From assembly GCF_001202025.1 (NCBI RefSeq), contig NZ_LGHS01000052.1:131501-195500 (forward strand): a stretch of DNA of 64,000 bases, read 5' to 3'. The position numbers and the translations under genes were made by a program. How positions within the stretch are numbered: position 1 is the first letter of the stretch; each line of letters opens with the position of its first letter. Below are positions 35,995-45,988 of this stretch, piece after piece. The notes under the pieces were generated by a model. It had not been told where the DNA came from. It saw only the letters and a list, made by a program, of their open reading frames with translations, and made no database searches. Source of the stretch: Pseudorhodobacter aquimaris (GTDB lineage Bacteria; Pseudomonadota; Alphaproteobacteria; Rhodobacterales; Rhodobacteraceae).

Positions 35995-36510
35995 ATGCCG
36001 AACAAAGATTATGCCATCACCATGGCGCGCTATAACAAATGGCAAAATGAAAACCTGATCCAAGCCGCGACCGGATTGGAACAGCCCGCTCGGCAAAAGC
36101 CACGCGGCAGTTTCTTTGGCAGCATAGAGGCGACCTTTGCGCATTTGCTTTGGGGGGATCGTATCTGGCTAAGCCGTTTTTCTGATATGTCGGCCCCGCA
36201 AGGCGGCATCGCGCAATCAACCACCCTGCCCCATGGATGGGCGCAGTTTTGCACTGATCGCGCTGCATTTGATCACCAGATCCTGGAATGGGCGCATGGG
36301 GTGGACCCCGCATGGTTTGAGGGCGATCTGACATGGCATTCCGGCGCTTTGGGCCGCGATGTGACCAAGCCCAAACCTATTCTGGTGCTGCAATTGTTTA
36401 ATCATCAGACCCATCATCGCGGGCAAATCCACGCGATGCTTACTGCGGCGGGGGCACGTCCGGGCGATACCGATGTACCCTTTATGCCAGACCAATATAA
36501 CCAGATTTAG
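35995..36510 (+). CDS. DinB-family protein
   Basis: The 171-aa four-helix protein matches the DinB/YfiT family of putative metal-dependent enzymes. YNKWQNENL marks helix 1, a His lies in TFAHLLWGDRIWL, and NHQTHHRGQIHAML carries the C-terminal His pair, giving the usual three-His metal site. Many members transfer or hydrolyse thiol-linked groups; the substrate here is unknown. The start at 35995 has GGGGGATGGG upstream; an ATG at 35941 lies within the preceding terminator. Confidence 0.85.
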   Translation: MPNKDYAITMARYNKWQNENLIQAATGLEQPARQKPRGSFFGSIEATFAHLLWGDRIWLSRFSDMSAPQGGIAQSTTLPHGWAQFCTDRAAFDHQILEWAHGVDPAWFEGDLTWHSGALGRDVTKPKPILVLQLFNHQTHHRGQIHAMLTAAGARPGDTDVPFMPDQYNQI

Positions 36511-36528
36511 CGGATGAGGGACGACGGG

Positions 36529-37398
36529 ATGGATATGCGGGCGATCTTCATGGGGCTGGCTTTTGCGCTGATGTGGTCCTCTGCCTTCACCTCGGCGCGC
36601 ATGATCGTCGCCGATGCGCCGCCGTTGACCGCACTGGCATTGCGGTTCTTTGTGTCCGGATTGATTGGCGTCGCGATTGCAGCAGCCCTTGGGCAAACCT
36701 CGCGGCTAACGCGCAGCCAGTGGCGGGCAACAATCATTTTTGGCCTGTGTCAGAACGCCATCTACCTCGGCTTCAACTTTGTCGCGATGCAGTGGATAGA
36801 GGCGTCACTGGCCGCCATCGTCGCCTCTACCATGCCGCTTTTGGTGGCGCTGGCCGGCTGGGCGATCTTTAAGGAGCGGTTGCGGCCCTTGGGCTATGCC
36901 GGCCTGTTTGCTGGGATGGTTGGGGTTGGTATCATCATGGGCCACAGGATTTCGGGCGGTGTAGATCTGGTCGGGCTGCTGTTTTGCGGAATTGGGGTAT
37001 TGGCGCTTACATTTGCCACGCTTTCGGTGCGCACGGCCTCAAGCGGTGGCAATCTGTTGATGATTGTCGGCTTGCAAATGCTGGTTGGCGCATCACTACT
37101 GGCGGTTGCCGCCATTGCATTGGAAACATGGGATGTGAACTGGACACCGCGCCTGGGGCTGGCCTTTGCCTATACCACGCTTGTGCCGGGGCTTTTGGCG
37201 ACATGGGTCTGGTTCTTGCTGGTGGCGCGGATCGGGGCGGTTCGCGCGGCGGCGTTCCATTTCCTCAACCCGTTTTTCGGGGTTGCGATCGCGGCGCTGT
37301 TTCTGGGGGAAAGCCTGACACTTTGGGATGTGGCAGGCGTTGTCATCATCGCCGGCGGAATTCTGGCCGTGCAGATGTCACGCGCGGTGCGGGCTTAA
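36529..37398 (+). CDS. EamA/DMT-family transporter
   Basis: The 289-aa protein has ten predicted membrane helices in two EamA repeats. LAFALMWSSAFTSARM opens the first and PFFGVAIAALFLGESLTLWD lies in the second. DMT carriers export metabolites such as amino acids; the substrate cannot be told. The start at 36529 has GAGGGACGACGGG upstream; 36514 is an alternative. Its stop overlaps that of the convergent hspQ. Confidence 0.88.
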   Translation: MDMRAIFMGLAFALMWSSAFTSARMIVADAPPLTALALRFFVSGLIGVAIAAALGQTSRLTRSQWRATIIFGLCQNAIYLGFNFVAMQWIEASLAAIVASTMPLLVALAGWAIFKERLRPLGYAGLFAGMVGVGIIMGHRISGGVDLVGLLFCGIGVLALTFATLSVRTASSGGNLLMIVGLQMLVGASLLAVAAIALETWDVNWTPRLGLAFAYTTLVPGLLATWVWFLLVARIGAVRAAAFHFLNPFFGVAIAALFLGESLTLWDVAGVVIIAGGILAVQMSRAVRA

Positions 37399-37721
37399 TT
37401 CAGGTTGAACTGAAGCGGGTAAAAGCCATCCTCAAACTCTCCGAACAGATCGGCAAGGTCGGGGTGGTTTACCGGTTCACCGGTTTCATCCGGCATCAGG
37501 TTTTGCTCTGACACATAGGCCACATAGTAGCTTTGATCATTTTCCGCGAGCAGATGATAAAACGGCTGCTCTTTGTTCGGGCGGTATTCTTCGGGGATGT
37601 TTTCATACCATTCGTCGGTGTTGGAAAACATTGCATCGACATCAAAAACCACCCCGCGAAACGGGTGTTTACGATGGCGCAAGACCTGGCCCAGATGATA
37701 TTTCGCGCGTGATTTAAGCAT
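37395..37721 (-). CDS. hspQ: Heat-shock protein HspQ
   Basis: The 108-aa protein matches HspQ, a small heat-shock factor that in enterobacteria enhances Lon activity. Hallmarks are KYHLGQVLRHRKHPFRGVVFD, WYENIPEEYRPNKEQPFYHL and YVAYVSEQNL. The start at 37721 is chosen by homology and GGGGTG upstream; an ATG at 37781 would add an unrelated N-terminus. No clear RpoH promoter was found upstream. Confidence 0.93.
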   Translation of the reverse strand: MLKSRAKYHLGQVLRHRKHPFRGVVFDVDAMFSNTDEWYENIPEEYRPNKEQPFYHLLAENDQSYYVAYVSEQNLMPDETGEPVNHPDLADLFGEFEDGFYPLQFNLN

Positions 37722-37805
37722 TAGTTGCACCCCATTGGGCTGACTAGTAATCCCATGCACGGTGGCTTGTCCACCGGGCAAGGCGGTAAAACAGGGAAAC
37801 AGTCT

Positions 37806-38687
37806 GTGAATCTAATTTTAACGGTATTGGAGATAGTGGCACCTGTCGCGGTTCTGGCCTCAATCGGGTTTATCTGGGTCAAGGCCGGTTTCGAGTACCG
37901 GATGGAGTTTGTGACACGGCTGGCGATGATGCTGGCGACGCCTTGTCTGGTCTTTACCGCCCTGATGAAAACCGAGATAGAACCATCCGCCCTTACCAGC
38001 ATGCTGCTTGCCGCGATTGTGGCTTATGGCGCGCTGACCTTGCTGTTTTGGGGGCTGACGGCCGTATTGGGGTTGGAGCGCCGGACGTATCTGCCACCGT
38101 TGATTTTCGGCAATACCGGCAATCTGGGCCTGCCACTTGCATTATTTGCCTTTGGTGAGGCGGGGATCGGCTATGCGGTGGTAATCTTTGCCGTGGCGGG
38201 GATTTGGGGATTTACCTATGGAATATGGCTGGTTGCCCAAGGCGGATCACCGCTGAAGGTGCTGCGGGAACCCTTGGTCGTCAGCACCCTGCTGGGCGCG
38301 CTGTTCCTGTGGCAGGGTTGGCAAACGCCGACATGGCTGACCAACGCGCTGGAGATGATCGGGCAGATGGCGATTCCGCTGATGCTGATCACGCTGGGCG
38401 TTGCCGTGGCGCGGCTTTCGCCAGGGCGCTTGGGGCGGGCGCTGTGGCTGTCACTGCTGCGGGTTGCGGTCTGCGTTGCGGTTGCGCTGGCGGTGGGTCA
38501 TGGCTTTGCGCTGGAGCCGGTCGCGCTGGCGGTGCTGGTTTTGCAGATCAGCACGCCGGTTGCGGTCACGACCTATATGCTGGCCGCGAAATACGGGGCG
38601 GATGCCGATGCGGTGGCGGGGATGGTGATCGTTTCAACGCTGCTGTCGGTCATCACTTTACCGCTCACTCTCGCTTTTCTGATCTGA
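37806..38687 (+). CDS. AEC-family transporter (auxin efflux carrier type)
   Basis: The 293-aa membrane protein has about ten helices in two halves. IFGNTGNLGLPLALFAFGE and VLQISTPVAVTTYMLAAKYG match the conserved N-rich crossing motifs of bacterial AEC (YfdV/MdcF-like) carriers, which move organic acids. The likely start is a GTG at 37806 with CAGGGAAACAGTCT upstream, placing the first helix at the N-terminus. An ATG at 37725 would add a polar stretch and overlap the hspQ upstream region. Confidence 0.82.
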   Translation: MNLILTVLEIVAPVAVLASIGFIWVKAGFEYRMEFVTRLAMMLATPCLVFTALMKTEIEPSALTSMLLAAIVAYGALTLLFWGLTAVLGLERRTYLPPLIFGNTGNLGLPLALFAFGEAGIGYAVVIFAVAGIWGFTYGIWLVAQGGSPLKVLREPLVVSTLLGALFLWQGWQTPTWLTNALEMIGQMAIPLMLITLGVAVARLSPGRLGRALWLSLLRVAVCVAVALAVGHGFALEPVALAVLVLQISTPVAVTTYMLAAKYGADADAVAGMVIVSTLLSVITLPLTLAFLI

Positions 38688-38721
38688 GGTAGTGAACAGC
38701 ACCATTTCCCTTTTGCCGAAT

Positions 38722-38749
38722 TTGCCCTATGATATCCACAAAATATAAT
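38722..38749 (+). promoter_or_regulatory. Sigma-70-type promoter of the lipoprotein transglycosylase gene
   Basis: TTGCCC (38722-38727), a 16-bp spacer and a perfect TATAAT (38744-38749). Transcription would start near 38756, giving an unusually short leader of about 7 bases that still contains GAGGGG before the ATG at 38763. Confidence 0.5.
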
Positions 38750-38762
38750 GTGCGAGGGGCAT

Positions 38763-39344
38763 ATGAGCAGGTTTCTCCGCGCGTCGATACTGATGTTGTT
38801 GCTAGGCTCTTGTGGCGGTGGCAATTTTTCGGCGCCCCGTGATTTGGATAACGCGTGCAGCATTGCGCGTGAGCGGCCGCAGTATTACCGCGCCATGAAG
38901 GCGACAGAGCGCAAATGGGGCGTGCCGGTGCATGTGCAAATGGCGACGATCCATCAGGAATCGAAGTTTATCGGCGATGCAAAGACACCACATAAATGGG
39001 CTTTGGGGATCATCCCGCTAGGGCGTCAAAGCTCTGCCTACGGGTATAGTCAGGCGCTGGATGGCACATGGGATGAATACCGCAAAGAACAGCGCCGCAG
39101 CTCTGCCAGACGAGACCGCATCAGGGATGCGACCGACTTTATGGGGTGGTATATGGACAAGTCGGAAAAGGTTCTTGGCCTGTCGAAATGGGATGCGCGC
39201 GGACATTACCTTGCCTATCACGAGGGGCGCACAGGTTATGCGCGCGCCACCTATCAAGGGAAACCCTGGCTGTTGGCCGTGTCACAAAGGGTGGCCGATC
39301 GAGCGTCACAATACCGCGCACAACTGGCAAGCTGCGGAAAATAA
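38763..39344 (+). CDS. Lysozyme-like (SLT) lipoprotein
   Basis: The 193-aa protein has a lipoprotein signal (MSRFLRASILMLLLGSC) with the lipid-bearing Cys in LGSC. The mature part looks like a lytic transglycosylase-type lysozyme fold: VQMATIHQESKF holds the probable catalytic Glu, followed by AYGYSQALDGTWDEY and a C-terminal YLAYHEGRTGYARATY. It should cleave peptidoglycan from the outer-membrane side. The start at 38763 has GAGGGGCAT upstream. A terminator follows. Confidence 0.85.
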   Translation: MSRFLRASILMLLLGSCGGGNFSAPRDLDNACSIARERPQYYRAMKATERKWGVPVHVQMATIHQESKFIGDAKTPHKWALGIIPLGRQSSAYGYSQALDGTWDEYRKEQRRSSARRDRIRDATDFMGWYMDKSEKVLGLSKWDARGHYLAYHEGRTGYARATYQGKPWLLAVSQRVADRASQYRAQLASCGK

Positions 39345-39351
39345 CGGAGCA

Positions 39352-39377
39352 GGGGGCAAATCGCCCCCTTCTTTTAT
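39352..39377. terminator. Hairpin terminator between the SLT lipoprotein gene and lolA
   Basis: GGGGG (39352-39356) pairs with CCCCC across a short loop and is followed by TTCTTTTA on the plus strand. It ends the SLT gene and overlaps the last codons of convergent lolA. Confidence 0.7.
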
Positions 39378-40012
39378 TGGCGTTGCCGTGTGGCCATTGA
39401 AATATTGAACAACGATGCCTTCAGTTTTGCGCCCTTTTTCATTTCCCCCAAGATAACCGTGGTTTCGGCCCCGCTGTCATCGCGGATGACCCATTGGCGC
39501 AATTCGGTCGGGGCGGCAGTAAACACCATTTCGATCGAACCATATTCCGGATGCTCGGGGTCTTGGGCGCGCACGCGGGTGGTGTTGCCATCCTGACTGT
39601 GACCGGTGACCATTTTGGCGCGGGCCAGATCGACATTCTGATCCAGAATGATCGACAAAGGCGTGCGTGAGAGGGGATATTGCTCTGGCGGCTGGTTGGA
39701 TTTCGCATCAAAAATCGCGACCTGCCCGCCGCCGGCTATGACAAGATTGTTGTCAGGCGGCGCATATTCAAAGCGCACGCGACCGGGGCGCTGGATAAAG
39801 ATCCGACCCGTGGCGATGGACCCGTCAGAATTGATCTGGGTAAAATCCGCCTCGGCTGTTGTCAGCGTATTGAGATAGCGCGACAGCTCTTTAAGCGTGA
39901 TTTTCTCGGCCGCGGCAGGTACGGCCAGCGCCGTCAAAAATGCCATTGCCGCAAAGGGCATTGCAAAGGAACGGATAAAAGATCTGCGGTTCATCGGGTT
40001 GGTCCCATTCAT
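39374..40012 (-). CDS. lolA: Outer-membrane lipoprotein carrier LolA
   Basis: The 212-aa precursor has a signal peptide (RSFIRSFAMPFAAMAFLTA, ending PAAAE) and a LolA fold: LTTAEADFTQINSDGS, GRIFIQRPGRVRFEY and PLSIILDQNVDLARA. It shuttles lipoproteins through the periplasm. The start at 40012 has AAGGCGTA upstream; an in-frame ATG at 39994 is possible. It follows ftsK on the same strand, separated by a palindrome. Confidence 0.93.
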   Translation of the reverse strand: MNGTNPMNRRSFIRSFAMPFAAMAFLTALAVPAAAEKITLKELSRYLNTLTTAEADFTQINSDGSIATGRIFIQRPGRVRFEYAPPDNNLVIAGGGQVAIFDAKSNQPPEQYPLSRTPLSIILDQNVDLARAKMVTGHSQDGNTTRVRAQDPEHPEYGSIEMVFTAAPTELRQWVIRDDSGAETTVILGEMKKGAKLKASLFNISMATRQRQ

Positions 40013-40109
40013 TACGCCTTATCAGGTATATATAGGCATGACGGGCCCGCCCTGCATCCATTTGGTTGAACGCAACACGCGGATGTGAGCATGTTTTTAT
40101 CAAATTATC

Positions 40110-40133
40110 CCGCGCAGGCGATCGCCTGCGCGG
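40110..40133. repeat. Perfect 24-bp palindrome between ftsK and lolA
   Basis: The sequence reads CCGCGCAGGCGA followed by its exact reverse complement. It lies 5 bases after the ftsK stop. It may form a terminator or RNA stability hairpin, although only short A/T-rich flanks follow and no clear T-run is present. Confidence 0.6.
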
Positions 40134-40138
40134 ATTTA

Positions 40139-43100
40139 TCAATGTTCTGGCAACAAGATTTCACGTTTGCCGACATGATTGGCGGCGGTGACGACGTGAT
40201 TGTCTTCCATCTGCTCCACCAGTTTCGCGGCCTTATTATAGCCGATGCCCAGTTTGCGCTGGATGTATGACGTGGAACATTTACGATCTTTGGCCACAAC
40301 CGCAACCGCCTGATCATAAAGTTCATTCTCTGAGCTATCACCAGAGCCGAGGCCAAGAACAAGGTCGATATCGCTTTCTTTATCCTCATCCACGCCCTCA
40401 ACCACGCCCGACATATAAGACGGCGGGCCATAGCTCTTGAGGTGGTTGACGATTTCCTCAACCTCTTCATCCGACACAAACGGCCCGTGGATACGGGTGA
40501 TCTTGGCACCACCGGCCATATAGAGCATATCGCCCATACCCAGCAGTTGCTCGGCGCCCATTTCGCCCAGGATCGTGCGGCTGTCGATTTTCGACGTCAC
40601 CTGAAACGAGATCCGTGTGGGGAAGTTGGCCTTGATCGTGCCGGTAATCACATCGACCGAGGGGCGCTGGGTCGCCATGATCAGGTGAATGCCCGAAGCC
40701 CGCGCCATCTGTGCAAGACGCTGGATGCAGGCCTCGATCTCTTTGCCGGCGACCATCATCAGGTCGGCCATCTCATCGACGACCACGACGATATAAGGCA
40801 GGGAGACGGGTGTATCCTCTTCGGTTTCAAACACCGGCTCGCCGGTATCCTCGTCAAAGCCGGTCTGGATTGTGCGCTTGAACATCTCGCCTTTGGCCAG
40901 CGCCTCACGGACACGTCCGTTATAGCCCTCGATGTTACGCACGCCCATTTTGGACATCTTGCGGTACCGTTCTTCCATTTCGCCGACCACCCATTTCAGG
41001 GCAACAACGGCCTTTTTCGGGTCGGTCACAACTGGCGAAAGCAGATGCGGGATGCCGTCATAAACCGAAAGCTCCAGCATTTTGGGGTCGATCATGATCA
41101 GTCGGCATTCTTCTGGCGTCAACTTATAGAGCAGCGACAGGATCATCGTGTTGATCGCAACCGATTTACCCGAGCCGGTGGTCCCGGCAATCAGCAGGTG
41201 GGGCATTTTGGCAAGGTTGGCGACGATAGGCTCACCGCCGATATCCTTGCCAAGCGCGAGCGGCAGGCTCATCGCGCTGTCACCGAAATCACGCGCGGCA
41301 AGGATTTCGCGCAAGACCACCTTTTCGCGCCATGAATTCGGCAGTTCGATCCCGATGACCGAGCGTCCCGGAACGGTGGAAACCCGCGCCGAAAGCGCCG
41401 ACATCGACCGCGCGATATCATCGGCCAAACCGATCACCCGGCTGGCCTTCAGGCCCGGCGCGGGTTCGAGTTCATATTGAGTGACAACGGGACCGGGGCG
41501 CACGGCGGCGATTTCACCTTTGACGCCATAATCATCCAGAACTGATTCCAGCATACGCGCGTTTTCTTCCAGCGCTTCCTCGGACAGAGTGTGGCGCTGT
41601 ACGGTATCGGCGCTGGTCAAAAGGCCCAGAGGGGGCAGCTCATAGTCGCTATGCTTTTCCTCAAACTTCAACCCTGGCTGCGCCTCTGCCTTGGCTTGGC
41701 GTGAGGGGGCAATAGGCTTGGCCGCAGCGGGTTGCACGATGCGGCGCTGTTCAACCACCGGCGCGCGGGGCAGGGGGGTAGAGACGCGGATCACCTCTGG
41801 CGCATCATCCTCGGTCAATACGGAATCGTCCTGCTCTTGATTGTGATCGAAGGTTGCAATTTCTTCGTCCCAGACCTCTGGCGCCTCGGCGGTATCGCTG
41901 TCGCTATTCAGCCATTCCGGCGCTTTGGGCAGCGCACGGGACGCCGCGCCAAGGCGTTCCATATTCGGGCCATGTGTCAACGCTTGGGCATGGACCACAG
42001 GACGATGGTTTGCCGTTGATTGCACGGCAGGCCCACGTTGCCCTGTCAACGGCGGCTCACGCCGGGCGATTGCGGCCTGAACTGCCGATTGCACGGTCGC
42101 AGCTTGAGGCGAAGGATTTTGCCGCACACGAGAGCGGATAACATCATTGATCCGCGCCTTTATGCGATCTTCGCTGCGCAATGGCGGTTCGGCCACGGGT
42201 TCATGCTCTGCCTGCGGCATGGCGGCGCGGCGGATAAGCTGCGGCATACGCGCCAGAAGTCCCGGCTTTTCGGTGGGCCGTTCCAGCACCTCATCGTGGT
42301 GGCGTTGCGCAACCATGGGTTCCGCCTCTGGCTGCGGGGCCGACGGCGCGCCATAGCCTTGCGGCATATTAGGGCGCAGCGATTTCGGGCGACCAAAGCC
42401 GCCTAATGCAGGCTCGGCGCGCAAAGGTGCGTGCTGGATCCGGTCGGAATAGATAAGATCATCTTGCGCATGGCTGGCGGCGATTTCACGCTGCGTACGT
42501 TTCTTCTCGGCATAACCTTGTGCCGCGCGGGCAGCACCAGCAGCAGAGCGACCCGCAACCGAAGCCGCCATAGCATAAGCGGTAATCGTGCCAAAAATGA
42601 CAAAGCGTTTAATGATGGTCAGCTCACGCATATCAAAGCCGGTAACGAATAACCCAATCGCCAGCAGGCCCGCGCCAAAGGCAACCGAAAGCAGCTTCAG
42701 CCCGAACCCCGAGCCAATCGGCAAAATCGCCAGCATCGCGCCCAGAACCGTATCGCCAAAAAGCCCCCCCAGCCCGATCGCGGCATGCGGCCAGTTTGGC
42801 CCCGGCACATGGGTAGCCGCAAAGACCGACGCCAGCGCCACTGCGATCACGGCAAAGACAACGCGGCCCATGGCACGATCCTCGCCGGCATGTGTCACAA
42901 AGCGCAGACCCCAAGCGCCCAAAATCAACGGAATCCCCCACGACCCAAGCCCACCGATGATGAACAATGTCGACGCGATAGAGGCACCAAGTCGGCCCAG
43001 CCAGTTATTGACCGGCGCATCGGTTGCCACCATCCAACCCGGATCCGTGGCCGAATAGCTGCCAAGCAATGCGGTAAAGGCCAAGGCCAGCACAATAAGG

Positions 43101-43195
43101 CCAATGCCCAGCAACTCGCGCCCGCGCCGTTCCAGCATTGCCGCTGTATTTTGATCCACCAAGGGGTCGCGCTGCCTGATCTGATAGGATGCCAT
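40139..43195 (-). CDS. ftsK: DNA translocase FtsK
   Basis: The 1018-aa protein couples chromosome segregation to division. Four N-terminal membrane helices (about 25-215) are followed by a long polar linker (about 220-540). The motor has Walker [23 protein letters not shown] as Walker B and [20 protein letters not shown]. The C-terminal gamma domain (about 955-1018) is a winged helix that reads polar DNA motifs ([17 protein letters not shown]). All parts are intact. The aminotransferase gene starts just upstream. Confidence 0.96.
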   Translation of the reverse strand: MASYQIRQRDPLVDQNTAAMLERRGRELLGIGLIVLALAFTALLGSYSATDPGWMVATDAPVNNWLGRLGASIASTLFIIGGLGSWGIPLILGAWGLRFVTHAGEDRAMGRVVFAVIAVALASVFAATHVPGPNWPHAAIGLGGLFGDTVLGAMLAILPIGSGFGLKLLSVAFGAGLLAIGLFVTGFDMRELTIIKRFVIFGTITAYAMAASVAGRSAAGAARAAQGYAEKKRTQREIAASHAQDDLIYSDRIQHAPLRAEPALGGFGRPKSLRPNMPQGYGAPSAPQPEAEPMVAQRHHDEVLERPTEKPGLLARMPQLIRRAAMPQAEHEPVAEPPLRSEDRIKARINDVIRSRVRQNPSPQAATVQSAVQAAIARREPPLTGQRGPAVQSTANHRPVVHAQALTHGPNMERLGAASRALPKAPEWLNSDSDTAEAPEVWDEEIATFDHNQEQDDSVLTEDDAPEVIRVSTPLPRAPVVEQRRIVQPAAAKPIAPSRQAKAEAQPGLKFEEKHSDYELPPLGLLTSADTVQRHTLSEEALEENARMLESVLDDYGVKGEIAAVRPGPVVTQYELEPAPGLKASRVIGLADDIARSMSALSARVSTVPGRSVIGIELPNSWREKVVLREILAARDFGDSAMSLPLALGKDIGGEPIVANLAKMPHLLIAGTTGSGKSVAINTMILSLLYKLTPEECRLIMIDPKMLELSVYDGIPHLLSPVVTDPKKAVVALKWVVGEMEERYRKMSKMGVRNIEGYNGRVREALAKGEMFKRTIQTGFDEDTGEPVFETEEDTPVSLPYIVVVVDEMADLMMVAGKEIEACIQRLAQMARASGIHLIMATQRPSVDVITGTIKANFPTRISFQVTSKIDSRTILGEMGAEQLLGMGDMLYMAGGAKITRIHGPFVSDEEVEEIVNHLKSYGPPSYMSGVVEGVDEDKESDIDLVLGLGSGDSSENELYDQAVAVVAKDRKCSTSYIQRKLGIGYNKAAKLVEQMEDNHVVTAANHVGKREILLPEH

Positions 43196-43198
43196 GCT

Positions 43199-44386
43199 CT
43201 AATCTCCTTGCCCGTAGAGACAGTCGCGAAGCAGGGTCAGCCCGCGCTGTGTTTCTTCTTTTGGGGCGACCAAAGCCACCCGGATATAACCCGCGCCGGG
43301 GTTTTCCCCCGCAACATCGCGCGAAAGATAGGCCCCCGGCAGCACGCGCACGCCGGTTTCCTGCCAAAGCTTCAACGCAGCATCCTCACCGTCCTGCACC
43401 GAAAGCCACAGGAAAAATCCGGCTTCGGGGGATTGATAGCCTTGGATACCGCTGAAAATCCGGTCCGCGAGGTCAAATTTCTCGGCATAAAGCGCGCGTG
43501 ACGCGGTGACATGCGCCTCATCCTCCCATGCGGCTTGCGATACCTTTTGGATCGGCAAGGGCAGCGGCGCGCCGGCAAAGGCCCGCAACTGGCGGATACG
43601 GGCCATGGATTGCACCCCGCCCGCCACAAAGCCGGACCGAAGTCCCGGCAAGTTCGACCGTTTGGACAGCGAATGAAACGTCAACGCGCGCTCTGGGTCC
43701 GCGCCAATGGTTTGCGCCACCGCAAGAATGCCGGGGGGCGGCGCGTTGCGGTAAATCTCGGCATAGCATTCATCGGCAAAAATGCGGAAATCATGCTTTT
43801 CGGCCAAGACCAGCAGGTCCGCCCAGTAATCCGTACTTGCAACCGCGCCCTGCGGATTGGCCGGAGAGCACAGATAGGCAATCGCCGTGCGGTCCAGAAT
43901 GTCACGCGGCAGGCCTGCATAATCGGGCAAAAACCCCGTGGCGGCGGTTGCGGGCACATAAACCGGCTCGGCCCCCATCGCCAATGCGGCCACGGCATAG
44001 ACCTGATAAAACGGGTTGGGCATCAAGATCACGGGCCGTTTGCCGGCTTTGCTTTCGGGGCAAAGCGCGACCGAGGCGTTGAACAACCCCTCACGGGTGC
44101 CGTTCAGTGCCATGATCTGATTGGCCGAAAGGGTGACCCCATAGCGCCGCTGGACCCAAGCCGCGATTGCCGCCAGAAGCTCCGGCGTCCCATCATTTGG
44201 GGGGTATTTGGCAAAACCATCAAGATTTTGTGCCAAAATTGGACCAACGAAATCGGGCATGGGGTGTCGCGGCTCTCCAATCGTCATGGAGATCGCCTCA
44301 CCACCCGCCGGATGGGAATCCAGAAGTGCGCGTAGTCGCGGAAACGCGTATTCTGGCAGGTTCGAAAACCGCTCAGGAAATGCCAT
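43199..44386 (-). CDS. Class I/II PLP-dependent aminotransferase
   Basis: The 395-aa enzyme has the fold-type I features YPPNDGTPELLAAIAAW, MPNPFYQVYAVAA, CSPANPQGAV and the PLP lysine in SLSKRSNLPGLRSGF. It resembles DapC-type N-succinyldiaminopimelate aminotransferases, which make lysine and meso-diaminopimelate, but the substrate is not certain. The start at 44386 has GAGGCAGCA upstream; an ATG at 44410 with GGGGCGAC is an alternative. It ends 3 bp before ftsK, suggesting co-transcription. Confidence 0.85.
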   Translation of the reverse strand: MAFPERFSNLPEYAFPRLRALLDSHPAGGEAISMTIGEPRHPMPDFVGPILAQNLDGFAKYPPNDGTPELLAAIAAWVQRRYGVTLSANQIMALNGTREGLFNASVALCPESKAGKRPVILMPNPFYQVYAVAALAMGAEPVYVPATAATGFLPDYAGLPRDILDRTAIAYLCSPANPQGAVASTDYWADLLVLAEKHDFRIFADECYAEIYRNAPPPGILAVAQTIGADPERALTFHSLSKRSNLPGLRSGFVAGGVQSMARIRQLRAFAGAPLPLPIQKVSQAAWEDEAHVTASRALYAEKFDLADRIFSGIQGYQSPEAGFFLWLSVQDGEDAALKLWQETGVRVLPGAYLSRDVAGENPGAGYIRVALVAPKEETQRGLTLLRDCLYGQGD

Positions 44387-44533
44387 TGCTGCCTCATCTA
44401 TCGGGGTCATGTCGCCCCGTTTGGAGGCAGGATAACGAGGCTTTGCGTGCGGGTCCAGAAAAACGCTTTGATTTAATGTGCTTGGGGGGGGCGATTGTGT
44501 CTTTTGCGTCCCTCTCCCAAAATTTTACTGGGC

Positions 44534-45865
44534 TTAGCCCAGCGCCCGTTCTGCCGCTGAAGCAAGGCGCAAAACGCGTTCTTCCTGCATTGGCGGGGCG
44601 ATAAAGCTGATCCCGCATGACGGCTGACCTGTGGGCAAGGTGACGCCGCAAAGGCCGAACAGATTGCCGATACGCGTGTTGCGCAGGGTCAACAGGTTTT
44701 CGGTAACATAATATTCATCATCTTCCATCAGGCGCTTGGCATCCGGGGGCAGGTTCGGCGCGGTGGGCAGGATAACTGCATCATAAGCAGCCGTCTTTTG
44801 CGCCCAAATCTTGCGCAGCTCCTCCATCCTGCGCCAAGCGGCGACATAGTCAGACGCGGTGAAGGCTGCACCAGACCGAAACCGTTCCAGAATACGCGGG
44901 AACATCTTTTGAGGCGCGGACTCAATGGTCTTGCCCCAGATCCCATACGCCTCGGCGGTGAACAAAATCGCCGCAAGGTCCATTGCCTCGGTTACTTCCT
45001 CGATCTTGCCGGATTCGATGCGGGCGCCGGCACGGGCAAGCCCCTCTACCGCGCCCTCAAACCCGCGGGCGGGCTCCTCGCGCAGATCATCCAAGGCCAC
45101 AGTTTCAAGCACCAAGAGCCGCGCGCCCTTCACGCTTGCGCCGACCAGATCGGCGGGCTTGCTGCCCTCCATCGCGGCCAGAAGCAGGGCGCAATCCTCG
45201 ACGCTGCGGGCCAATGGGCCAACGGTATCAAAGCGTTCGCACAGCGGTACAGCGCCTTGGTTCGACAGCCTGCCCGACGTGGTCTTCAATCCGACCAGAT
45301 CATTCCAAGACGCCGGAATTCGCACCGATCCCCCGGTATCAGAGCCGATTGCAGCGGCCGCCAGCCCAAAGGCAACCGATGCCGCCGCCCCCGAGGATGA
45401 CCCCCCCGGAACCGCCGCTGGATCATTCACATTCGGCGGGGTGGCGGTAACGGGGTTCAAGCCCAGCCCTGAAAAGGCCAGCTCTGACATATGGGTTTTG
45501 CCCAGGCACACCAGCCCTTGCGCGGTGGCGGTTGTCAGCACCTGCGCATCGGTTTCAGGCACCCGCCCTTTGAGCAGGGCAGAGCCCGCCTCACAGGGTG
45601 CACCTGACGCATCAAAAAGATCTTTCCACGAGATCGGCACACCGTCCAATAGGCCGATCCGTTGCCCTGCTCGTGCCCGATCCGCCGCAGCGATGGACAT
45701 GGAGCGCGCACGACGCGGAGTGGTGCGGGAATAAATGCGACCGGCCTCGGGGTGTTTTTCCGCCGCATCCAGATAGGCCTCGGTCAATTCAACGGGGTGG
45801 ATCTTGCCTGCCTCAATCCCGCGTCCTAAATCCGCCGCCGTCATCCAAAGCCAATTGCGCATCAT
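44534..45865 (-). CDS. Amidase signature family protein
   Basis: The 443-aa protein has the Ser-cisSer-Lys triad motifs: Lys in GVPISWKDLFD, and PGGSSSGAAASVAFGL followed by GSDTGGSVRIPA. AS-family enzymes hydrolyse amides; GatA-like, acetamide and urea-derivative substrates are all possible, and the lack of gatB/gatC nearby argues against GatA. The start at 45865 has AAAGGGTGGGTT upstream. The 147 bp between it and the aminotransferase show no feature. Confidence 0.85.
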   Translation of the reverse strand: MMRNWLWMTAADLGRGIEAGKIHPVELTEAYLDAAEKHPEAGRIYSRTTPRRARSMSIAAADRARAGQRIGLLDGVPISWKDLFDASGAPCEAGSALLKGRVPETDAQVLTTATAQGLVCLGKTHMSELAFSGLGLNPVTATPPNVNDPAAVPGGSSSGAAASVAFGLAAAAIGSDTGGSVRIPASWNDLVGLKTTSGRLSNQGAVPLCERFDTVGPLARSVEDCALLLAAMEGSKPADLVGASVKGARLLVLETVALDDLREEPARGFEGAVEGLARAGARIESGKIEEVTEAMDLAAILFTAEAYGIWGKTIESAPQKMFPRILERFRSGAAFTASDYVAAWRRMEELRKIWAQKTAAYDAVILPTAPNLPPDAKRLMEDDEYYVTENLLTLRNTRIGNLFGLCGVTLPTGQPSCGISFIAPPMQEERVLRLASAAERALG

Positions 45866-45988
45866 AACCCACCCTTTGCCAATTTTCAGCAAAAGCTAAC
45901 GTTAACTCCGCCTTTGAACAATGGCATATATAGGGCCGTGCGCGCGGGCCGCATGGACAAAGCCGATGAAAGAGACATATTGAACCCT

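Noticed and set aside
40442-41335. Plus-strand open frame of 297 codons opposite ftsK
   Set aside because: Antisense to the FtsK motor domain; His/Asp-rich translation typical of reverse frames.
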